A DNA stretch of 14,316 nucleotides. It comes from Kiritimatiellia bacterium. Lineage in GTDB: Bacteria; Verrucomicrobiota; Kiritimatiellia; RFP12; UBA1067. The DNA lies in assembly GCA_017959645.1 (NCBI GenBank), contig JAGDAE010000120.1, forward strand, positions 1-14,316, given 5' to 3'. Shown piece after piece: positions 1 to 6,319 of the stretch. A program made the position numbers and the translations under genes. Within the stretch, counting starts at the first letter, position 1, and every line of letters begins with the position of its first letter. The notes under the pieces are model-generated. The model was not told where the DNA came from, ran no database searches, and saw only the letters and a list, made by a program, of their open reading frames with translations.

Positions 1-777
1 CCATTGCGCATAGAGAACATCCTCCCCCGCAATCCAGCCGCCTTCGAATATGTCGCCGAACCGGCTCTGGTTCTCGTACTTGCCGCCGGAACCGTCCGAT
101 GCGAGCGCCCAATTCGCGAATCGATACCCTTTGCGGGCAAACAGCGACGAAACCGGCGGTAGATTGTTCGATTTTTTCAGCCAGACGTTGGTTGCGGCCG
201 GATTGCCGCCGTTGGCCGCAAATTCGACATTGTACTCCCACAGTGCCGTCAGAACATCGCCTTCCATGCTCTTGTCCAGCAACTCGCCCGGCCGGTGGTT
301 CGCGCCGTTGCCGTCGACCCAGCCGACAAACCGCATCACACCGGAATCTTCCGTCTGGCATTCTTCCGCATATGCGGGAATTCCGTTGGTCGCCGTCTGC
401 ACGCGCAGATCCGCATCGCCGCCGGTCTCGGAATACGCAACCTCGTAGGTGTCGTAGCGCCAGTGCGCGTAGACGTTTCGCCACGAACCGGCGGGAACCG
501 TTATCTCCGCGCCGGGATACCGCATCCCTCCGGACGGCTGCGAATACCAGCCGTCGAACAGCATGTAATCCGGCGGGGTCAGCTCGACATCCGGAATTTC
601 GCACCGGTAGAGATTGCCTGCCAGCTGGTCTGATATATGCGCCTCGACATATACCGTATTCGTGCTACCGTCGATCAGCCCGCCATTGCCGACGAGGATT
701 ATGCCCTGGTCGCCGGCGACGGCAAGCGGCGCAAAAACGCCCGGCAGACATGCTGCGGCAAGTTTCGCGTATCTCAT
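1..777 (-). CDS. Exported surface protein with InlB/Listeria-Bacteroides-type repeats (3' end outside window)
   Basis: The frame is open from an ATG at 777 to the window edge (259 codons, no stop), so the C-terminus is missing. A strong Shine-Dalgarno sequence (GGAGGGAGG, 784-792) lies 6 bases before the ATG. Residues 1-21 look like a signal peptide (Lys5, then a hydrophobic Ala/Leu/Val run ending AVA before GDQ). After a short beta-type segment come three divergent units of the kind seen in InlB B-repeat / List-Bact repeats. Each has an F-x-x-W centre and an aromatic-x-W end: 'FDGWYS...VYAHW' (about 74-106), 'FVGWVDG...LTALW' (150-180), and 'VEFAANGG...YRFANW...LYAQW' (184-259). Such repeats are beta-grasp modules of secreted or surface proteins. 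The gene begins 20 bp after the rho stop, on the same strand, and could be cotranscribed. The function is unknown; family-level confidence is good, but the missing part could carry an anchoring, adhesive or enzymatic domain. Confidence 0.82.
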   Translation of the reverse strand, partial: MRYAKLAAACLPGVFAPLAVAGDQGIILVGNGGLIDGSTNTVYVEAHISDQLAGNLYRCEIPDVELTPPDYMLFDGWYSQPSGGMRYPGAEITVPAGSWRNVYAHWRYDTYEVAYSETGGDADLRVQTATNGIPAYAEECQTEDSGVMRFVGWVDGNGANHRPGELLDKSMEGDVLTALWEYNVEFAANGGNPAATNVWLKKSNNLPPVSSLFARKGYRFANWALASDGSGGKYENQSRFGDIFEGGWIAGEDVLYAQW

Positions 778-783
778 GGCACG

Positions 784-792
784 CCTCCCTCC
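784..792 (-). promoter_or_regulatory. Shine-Dalgarno of the surface-protein gene
   Basis: GGAGGGAGG on the minus strand, 6 bases before the ATG at 777. It fixes the start of a gene that has no visible stop in this window. It lies wholly in the 20-bp gap after rho. Confidence 0.75.
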
Positions 793-797
793 ACTGC

Positions 798-2312
798 TTA
801 CAGTTTTTTCAGTTCGAGCGCCAGCAGGAACTCGGGGTTGGACTTCGTCTTCTTGAGCGAATTGAGAACCGATTTCATCGCCGATTCAGGGCCCGCGTCG
901 GCGAGAATGCGGCGAAGTCCCCAGGTCTTTTCGAGCTCCAGCGGGTCGAGAAGCAGGTCTTCCTTGCGCGTTCCCGACTTGCCGATGTCGATCGCGGGGA
1001 AGATCCGCTTGTCGGCGAGGGAGCGGTCGAGGACGATTTCCATGTTGCCGGTTCCCTTGAATTCCTCGAAGATCACCTCGTCCATCCGCGAGCCGGTGTC
1101 GATGAGCCCGGTCGCGATTATCGTGAGCGAGCCGCCGCCTTCGATGTTGCGGGCCGCGCCGAAGAAGCGCTTGGGCCGGTGCAACGCGAGCGCGTCGACA
1201 CCGCCGGTCAATATCTTGCCCGAATGCGGCTGCACGGTATTGTACGCGCGCGCCATACGGGTTATCGAGTCGAGCAGTATTATGACGTCGCGCCCGTTCT
1301 CCACCTGGCGCTTCGACATCTCGATGGCCATTTCGGCTACGTTGACATGGTGCTGCGGCTCTTCGTCGAACGTCGACGAAAGCACCATCGCCTTGGTGTT
1401 GCGCTGCATGTCGGTCACTTCCTCGGGACGCTCGTCGATCAGAAGGATTATGAGCATCGCGTCGGGATGGTTGGCGGTTATCGCGTTGGCCATCTTCTGC
1501 AGCAGAACGGTCTTGCCGACTCTGGGCGGCGCTATCACGAGACCGCGCTGCCCGAAGCCGATCGGCGTGAAAATGTCGATGACGCGGGTCGAAAGCTCCT
1601 TGGCGCCGGTTTCGAGAATCATTCGCCTGGTCGGGAAGGTCGGGGTGAGATTCTCGAAGTGGACTACGCGCGCGGCGACCGACGGCTCTTTGCCGTTGAC
1701 GGCGACGACGCTGCCCAGGCAGAAGAAGCGGTCGCGGTCGCGCGGGTCGCGGATTGGTCCTTCGATGATGTCGCCGGTCCTGAGCGCATGGCGGCGTATC
1801 TGCTGCTGGGTTACGAACACGTCTTCGGGGCAGGCGAGAAAGTTGTTTTTCGCCGACCTGAGAAACCCGTGCCCTTCGCGCATGATCTCGAGACATCCCG
1901 AGGCCAGAACCGCGCCGCCGCGCTGCAGATAGGCGCGGATGGCGGCGAATATCAGCTCGTGCTTGCGGTACGTGCCCAGCTCTTCGGGGTCGGCGCCCGG
2001 CATCATCTTGTCGACGATTGTCTGGGCCGGCCAGGTCTGGATGTCCGCGAGCCGGTATTCGGCCAGCGCCGGGTCGCGGTTGGGGTTCGCCGCCGCTTCC
2101 GCCGCCTCCGCCGCCGGCTCGGCCGGCAGCGGCGCGTTGAGCAGCGGGTTTACGCTCTCTTCGCCGTTCGCGCCGCGTATCGGCGAGTGGTTCACCTTGG
2201 ATCCTTTCGCGAACTGCTTGCGCGCGCGGAACTGTTTTTTCGCCTTGTTGGAGGCGAACTGGGGGTTCACCGGGCTTTCCGCCGATGCGAAAACATCGAG
2301 ATTGTCAGCCAT
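798..2312 (-). CDS. rho: Transcription termination factor Rho
   Basis: This is the hexameric RNA-dependent ATPase/translocase that ends transcription of untranslated RNA. The protein has 504 residues from the chosen start. Visible in order: a nonstandard N-terminal extension (about 1-85; Lys/Arg-rich near 25-40, Ala/Glu/Pro-rich near 58-75), a Rho N-terminal helical domain (86-135), a cold-shock-type RNA-binding domain beginning 'GCLEIMREGHGFLRS' (139-153), and the RecA-like ATPase. ATPase motifs are Walker A APPRVGKT (261-268), LIDERPEEVTDM, LLDSITRMARAYNTV (346-360), the Q-loop KILTGGVDALAL, and SGTRKEDLL holding the probable arginine finger. All core motifs are intact. E. coli Rho has about 419 residues, so the excess is N-terminal. 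Two ATGs are possible (2318 and 2312). I chose 2312 because AAGGAG at 2320-2325 is 7 bases from it but only 1 base from 2318. The start overlaps the coaE stop by 8 bp, suggesting translational coupling. Confidence 0.97.
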   Translation of the reverse strand: MADNLDVFASAESPVNPQFASNKAKKQFRARKQFAKGSKVNHSPIRGANGEESVNPLLNAPLPAEPAAEAAEAAANPNRDPALAEYRLADIQTWPAQTIVDKMMPGADPEELGTYRKHELIFAAIRAYLQRGGAVLASGCLEIMREGHGFLRSAKNNFLACPEDVFVTQQQIRRHALRTGDIIEGPIRDPRDRDRFFCLGSVVAVNGKEPSVAARVVHFENLTPTFPTRRMILETGAKELSTRVIDIFTPIGFGQRGLVIAPPRVGKTVLLQKMANAITANHPDAMLIILLIDERPEEVTDMQRNTKAMVLSSTFDEEPQHHVNVAEMAIEMSKRQVENGRDVIILLDSITRMARAYNTVQPHSGKILTGGVDALALHRPKRFFGAARNIEGGGSLTIIATGLIDTGSRMDEVIFEEFKGTGNMEIVLDRSLADKRIFPAIDIGKSGTRKEDLLLDPLELEKTWGLRRILADAGPESAMKSVLNSLKKTKSNPEFLLALELKKL

Positions 2313-2829
2313 TTTCATTCTCCTTCTTCTTCTGTTTCAGCCACGCGGCCAGTCTGGCCGCTTCGTTTTTCAAGTCTTCCGCCGAAGAATCGTTGCGGAT
2401 TACATAGTGCGAGCGCGCCGCCTTTTCTTCGGCCGGCATCTGGGCGGCGAGCCGCGCCTCGGCCTCCGCCCGGGTGAGGCCCCGCCTCTCCTGCATCCGC
2501 GCAAGCTGGTTTTCGCGCGTCGAAACGACGCAGATTACCGTATCGTACTCTTTGTCCCATCCCGCCTCGAAAAGCAGCGGTATGACGGCAAGCCTGCCCT
2601 CGCCCTCCGCCGCGAGCCGCACCTTGACGAGCGGATGCAACCGCGCCTCGAGCCGCTTTCTCAGCGCCTCGTCGGCAAACACGCGCTTCGCCAGCCGCGC
2701 GCGCTCTTCGGCCGGCAGTATCGAGTGGACGATATCGTCGGCGTCGATCGTATCGACGCCGAGTTCGTTCAAATAGCGCGAAAGGAGGGATTTGCCGCAG
2801 GCAATCCCCCCGGTGAGGCATGCTTTCAC
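2305..2829 (-). CDS. coaE: Dephospho-CoA kinase, compact form
   Basis: CoaE phosphorylates the ribose 3'-OH of dephospho-CoA using ATP, the last step of coenzyme A synthesis in the cytoplasm. The protein has 174 residues. It shows the P-loop GGIACGKS (7-14), the DADD segment (29-32) with the expected catalytic Asp, the 'RLHPLVK' lid-region motif (63-69), 'VIPLLFEAGWDKEYD' (82-96) and the late 'RMQERRGLTRAEAEARLAAQ' segment (111-130). Compared with E. coli CoaE (about 206 residues) it goes almost directly from the DAD helix to 'RVFADEALRKRLEARLHP', lacking about 20 residues that normally lie between. The C-terminus is Lys-rich. The start is taken as GTG at 2829, 11 bp after the secretin stop. 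There is no strong ribosome binding site there, so coupling to upstream translation is likely. The end overlaps rho. The call is safe; the start is moderately sure. Confidence 0.93.
   Translation of the reverse strand: MKACLTGGIACGKSLLSRYLNELGVDTIDADDIVHSILPAEERARLAKRVFADEALRKRLEARLHPLVKVRLAAEGEGRLAVIPLLFEAGWDKEYDTVICVVSTRENQLARMQERRGLTRAEAEARLAAQMPAEEKAARSHYVIRNDSSAEDLKNEAARLAAWLKQKKKENENG
2320..2325 (-). promoter_or_regulatory. Shine-Dalgarno that decides the rho start
   Basis: AAGGAG on the minus strand, inside the last codons of coaE. Spacing is 7 bases to the ATG at 2312 and only 1 base to the ATG at 2318, which favours the shorter Rho. Confidence 0.65.
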
Positions 2830-2840
2830 TGGTTTTGCCG

Positions 2841-5800
2841 TTAGTCGGCGGCGATCTCGGGGGCCGCCTTGACCCCCTGATCCTCCTCCGTCTTGTTGAA
2901 ACTGTCGCGTGGAATTTCGCGTCCGCGGCCGTCCACGATGCGGGTTGTCACGAAGATGAGAAGATTGCGCTTCGAAGTCTGTTCGGCATGGCTGCGGAAG
3001 AGCCGCCCGATGAACGGTATGTCGCCGAGGAACGGTATCTTGTCGTCCATCGCCTTGCGCGCCTCGGTTATGAGACCGCCCATCACGATCGTCGCGCCCG
3101 GGTACACCGAAACCTTCGAATCGATCTGGCGTACGTGGAAGAACGGCTGCTCCATCGGCGCGTCGTAGTAGGTCATGTTCTCCTGGGAGGTGTCGGTAAG
3201 GTTGTCGAGCGCGGAGCTGGCGGACTCCGTGACCTTCTCGGCGAAGGTCGCCCTCATCGCGTCGGTGATGCCGGTGCCGAGCGTCGTCAATACGTCCGAC
3301 AGGCCGGTAAGGATGTCGCCGATGCCCTGGAAGCTCTGCAACGAACTGCTGTTGCCGGTGAACGGTATGCGCATGCCGTAGTTTTTCCACGTCGGCTCGT
3401 CGACGACCTGGGTGTTGAGCTCGAGATCGATTACGTTGCCGTCGTCGGTCAAGGTCGGCGTTACCTGCAAGATCACGCCGACTTCGCGCATCGTGAACGA
3501 CTGCGGCTCGACGACGGCGAGAATCGCCGACTGCGAACTGCCGCCGCCGTAGCCGCCGCTGCTCTGGCTCGACTGTAGCTGCACGTCGTAGTCGGTCGGG
3601 TAGATGTATTCGGTAACGACCTTCATTACCGCCTCTTCGCCGGGTCTCGTGAGCACCTTCGGGGCCGAGAGAAGATCGGTGTCGCTGCGCTGCGAAAGCA
3701 TGTGCAGTATCATCGATACGTCGGCGTTGCCGAGGAACGCGTTCACGCGCATGAACTGGTCGTTCGTCGAGTAGCCCTCGCCGGAGATGTGGTTCGAGAG
3801 CGTCGAAAGGTAGCGGTTGCCGTTCTGGTAGGTCGCGCCCTCGCCGCCGAAGCCGCTGACGCCCATGTTCTTCGCGCCGCCGCCGCGGTTTCTGAGCCAA
3901 GTCTTGCCGGAGCCGCCCGAAAGCCCGTCCGTCGTCGTGGTCGAGACCGTGTTTATCACTTCTCTGGCGTAGTTTACGCCGCCCTCGTTCTGGTAGTCGA
4001 TCGTCGAGGTCGTCTCGGTCGTGACCGTTCCGTTGCCGCCGGTGGCGTCCCACTTGCCGCCCTTGAGCCCCAGCGCCTTGGCGATGTGGCGGTTTACGCC
4101 GAGCGTGTAGTCGCTGTTGAGAATCCACTCGAAGCCGAGCGAATTGAGATCGTCCTGGCAGACCTCGACGAACCGCGTCTCGATTTCGATGAGCTGTACC
4201 GGCGCCGAGACGGTCATCAAGACCTTCTCGAACTCGGCAAGGTTGTCGGCGGTGTTCTTGACGAAAAGCTTGCCGACCGTCTTGACGTAGTAGATCGAAC
4301 TGCCCTCGGGCCACTTGACGCCGAGAAGCCCGAAAAACTCCTTCCAGTCGCGCTCCTGGTTCTCTTCTTCGTCGTCGTTGTTGCGGCGGCGGTTGCCGAA
4401 GGCCGACGTCTGCATCGACTTCATGTCTTCGGAGGCGCCGCCCATCTTCTCGAGGAACGACGCCGAAACCGGGAAGTCGCGCACGATCAACTCGTCGGTC
4501 GACATGTCCTTCTGCATGACCATCACGATCTGGCCCTGTACCGAAAACTTGTAGTCGACCGATTCGCAGACCAGCTTCAGCGCCTCGTAGAACGAAATGT
4601 CGCTGGCGGTGATCATCGGTATGACGGGTATGCCGGCCTGTCCGCCGCCGGAAGAATCGGCGGTCTCGGTGAAATCGTCGTCGGCGTAGTCTTCGCTCTG
4701 CACGCTCGAACGCAGCGTCTCTGGCGTTTTCAAGACGAAGTTGAAGCCGCGCTTTTCGATCGGAATCTCCGGGCGGTCGAAATCCTTCGACGCCTGGCGG
4801 AAGTACTCGACCGCGTCGATGATCGTCGCCGGCGGCTTGAACGATATCGCCGGCAGGCGCATGTCTTTCATGCGCTTGACGATCGTCTGCTCGATCGACC
4901 GCTCGGGATCGGGGCCGACCGCGGTCTTCACGGTCGTCGACTGGGAGTTTTCGAGCTCGCGCGCGTCGACGGCGTAGACCGGGCGCCACGCCTCGTCGAC
5001 GTCGGCGATCATCCCCTCGCGGGCGGCGGCGCGCTCCTGCCTGAGAATCACAAGCCGCTTGCGCTCGATCGATTCCCTGAGGCGTATCGCCTCCTGGTTG
5101 TACGGATCCGACACCAGCACGAGTTCACACTCGTCGAGCGCTTCGTCGAGTTCGCGCTGCGCGAGCAGCTGGCGCGAACGCTTGAGATGGCGCAGTTCGC
5201 GCTCGCGCTTGGTCTTGTAGCTCTCGTCGTTGCGCCGGTGGCTGATTTCGGAGACGTCGACCCTGTTTTTGTCCGGATCGTCGCCCCTGCGCCATGATTC
5301 CAGCTGCTTTCTCGCCTTGGGGTGGCGCATGTCGACCGCGCGCTCCATGAGCTTCACCGCCCGGTCGCGGCGGCCGATGCTATCCTCTTCGAGCGCGGCG
5401 CGATAGAGACCCTCGGCGATGCCCTGCGAACACTCGCGGCGAAGACCGGATGACGACGTCTTGTCGTTGAGCAGCTTGATGGCAAGACTGTAGTGGCGCG
5501 CCGACTCCTGGTATTCGCGGCGGTTCATGCACTCGCGCGCGGTCTGGATCTCGCGCAGCGCCTGCTCGTCGAGCGCCTTGCGGCGAAGCGCTTCCGACGC
5601 GCGGATGTTGGCGAGCAGTTCCGCGTCGACGGCCTCGCCGGCACTTTGCGCCCCGTCGGCGGCGGAAGACGGCGGTGCCGGCTCTTCGTAGCCGCTTTCT
5701 TCGTCTTCATAGCCGTCGTCGCCGGAGCTGAGCTCGTCCAGCAGCCGGGCGGTCTCGTCGCCTTCATCAGATTCGGCTTCGGTCGCATCGTCTTCATCGG

Positions 5801-6260
5801 CGTCGGCGATCTCTTCCGCCGGCTCTTCGGCGGGCGCTTCCTCGGTCGGTTCCTCCGCTACGTCTTCGTCGGCCGCTTCGGGTTCGGCCGCTTCGGCATC
5901 GTCCAGTTCGGTTTCGTCGCCGGCGTCGGCGGTTTCTTCCGCCGGCTCTTCCCTCTCCCCGGCGGGCTCGGCCGCGACATCGTCTTCCGCTCCTGCTTCC
6001 TCTTCGCCGTCTTCGTCGGCTAAAGCCGACTCGGCCGCGTACGAATCTTCCGACTCCGTCTCCGGCGCGAGCGCCGGTTCGTCGACGGTTTCCGCGGGCT
6101 CGTCCGCCGGAGCATCCTCTTCGGCATCGCCGCCGACGGCCGAAAGCTCGCCCTCGAGATCGGCGAGAAGGTCGTCGAGATCGTCCTGCGCATGCGCGAT
6201 ACCGCCCAGGGATGCGACGGCGAAAGCCGTTGCGGCGGCGACAAAAGTCTTTATGGTCAT
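2841..6260 (-). CDS. Type IV pilus-type secretin (PilQ / Amuc_1098-like)
   Basis: Predicted outer-membrane secretin channel of a type IV pilus-like complex, 1139 residues from ATG 6260. Regions in order: signal peptide 1-24 (ends AHA before QDD); a very acidic Glu/Asp/Ala/Pro region (25-210); a helical, TPR-like region (about 215-430); a secretin N-terminal (STN/N0-like) domain near 470-585 ('ITASDISFYEALKLVCESV', 550-568); a second N-domain (590-690); and the secretin core (690-1115). The core has 'DLLSAPKVLTRPGEEA', 'REVGVILQVTPTL' and the classic end 'VMGGLITEARKAMDDKIPFL...IPFIGRLF...NLLIFVTTRIVD'. A Gly/Thr/Ser-rich insert (about 730-835) and a helical insert (about 980-1030) interrupt the core. 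An ATG at 6290 is also in frame, but 6260 gives a clean signal peptide and lies downstream of the predicted transcription start. The gene follows the PilP-position gene by 48 bp, the same relative order as pilP-pilQ. Secretin identity is certain; the Amuc_1098 assignment rests on motifs and synteny. Confidence 0.94.
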   Translation of the reverse strand: MTIKTFVAAATAFAVASLGGIAHAQDDLDDLLADLEGELSAVGGDAEEDAPADEPAETVDEPALAPETESEDSYAAESALADEDGEEEAGAEDDVAAEPAGEREEPAEETADAGDETELDDAEAAEPEAADEDVAEEPTEEAPAEEPAEEIADADEDDATEAESDEGDETARLLDELSSGDDGYEDEESGYEEPAPPSSAADGAQSAGEAVDAELLANIRASEALRRKALDEQALREIQTARECMNRREYQESARHYSLAIKLLNDKTSSSGLRRECSQGIAEGLYRAALEEDSIGRRDRAVKLMERAVDMRHPKARKQLESWRRGDDPDKNRVDVSEISHRRNDESYKTKRERELRHLKRSRQLLAQRELDEALDECELVLVSDPYNQEAIRLRESIERKRLVILRQERAAAREGMIADVDEAWRPVYAVDARELENSQSTTVKTAVGPDPERSIEQTIVKRMKDMRLPAISFKPPATIIDAVEYFRQASKDFDRPEIPIEKRGFNFVLKTPETLRSSVQSEDYADDDFTETADSSGGGQAGIPVIPMITASDISFYEALKLVCESVDYKFSVQGQIVMVMQKDMSTDELIVRDFPVSASFLEKMGGASEDMKSMQTSAFGNRRRNNDDEEENQERDWKEFFGLLGVKWPEGSSIYYVKTVGKLFVKNTADNLAEFEKVLMTVSAPVQLIEIETRFVEVCQDDLNSLGFEWILNSDYTLGVNRHIAKALGLKGGKWDATGGNGTVTTETTSTIDYQNEGGVNYAREVINTVSTTTTDGLSGGSGKTWLRNRGGGAKNMGVSGFGGEGATYQNGNRYLSTLSNHISGEGYSTNDQFMRVNAFLGNADVSMILHMLSQRSDTDLLSAPKVLTRPGEEAVMKVVTEYIYPTDYDVQLQSSQSSGGYGGGSSQSAILAVVEPQSFTMREVGVILQVTPTLTDDGNVIDLELNTQVVDEPTWKNYGMRIPFTGNSSSLQSFQGIGDILTGLSDVLTTLGTGITDAMRATFAEKVTESASSALDNLTDTSQENMTYYDAPMEQPFFHVRQIDSKVSVYPGATIVMGGLITEARKAMDDKIPFLGDIPFIGRLFRSHAEQTSKRNLLIFVTTRIVDGRGREIPRDSFNKTEEDQGVKAAPEIAAD
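5631..6188 (-). repeat. Low-complexity hyperacidic coding region of the secretin
   Basis: This is not a DNA repeat in the strict sense. It encodes residues 25-210 of the secretin, almost wholly Glu, Asp, Ala, Pro, Thr and Ser with recurring EEPAEE/ADEDE-like blocks and hardly any basic residues before residue 170. It follows the signal peptide directly, so it should be a disordered, strongly negative periplasmic tail. Confidence 0.8.
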
Positions 6261-6290
6261 GGTGATGTCTCTTTCCTTATTCCGCGACAT

Positions 6291-6319
6291 ATTATATTCT
6301 TTTTTTCTTCACTGTTCAA
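6291..6319 (-). promoter_or_regulatory. Predicted sigma-70-type promoter for secretin-coaE-rho
   Basis: Read on the minus strand: -35 TTGAAC (6319-6314), a 17-base A-rich spacer, and -10 TATAAT (6296-6291), a perfect consensus -10. The -35 overlaps the last codons of the Amuc_1099-like gene. Transcription would start near 6284, about 24 bases before the secretin ATG at 6260 and downstream of the alternative ATG at 6290. This AT-rich island stands out in otherwise GC-rich sequence. Confidence 0.6.

Noticed and set aside
778..797. Intrinsic terminator after rho
   Set aside because: The 20-bp gap holds a ribosome binding site and no inverted repeat or T-tract.
99..2477. A 792-codon open frame on the plus strand opposite rho and coaE
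   Set aside because: It is antisense to Rho, whose motifs are certain. Its composition is Arg-rich with no domain or plausible start context.
2305..4989. A single 894-codon minus-strand protein ending in CoaE
   Set aside because: Only the last 174 codons resemble a protein family. The rest is an Arg-rich out-of-frame reading of the secretin gene. GTG at 2829 gives a proper CoaE N-terminus.
3702..5297. A 531-codon open frame on the plus strand opposite the secretin
   Set aside because: It mirrors secretin codons and shows no family motifs.
5631..6188. Tandem DNA repeat or CRISPR-like array
   Set aside because: The similarity is at the level of acidic codons in a continuous reading frame; there is no constant-length repeat and spacer pattern.
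6260..6290. Secretin start at ATG 6290 (ten residues longer)
   Set aside because: It would put charged residues 'SRNKERDIT' before the signal peptide, has poor ribosome binding context, and lies upstream of the predicted transcription start.
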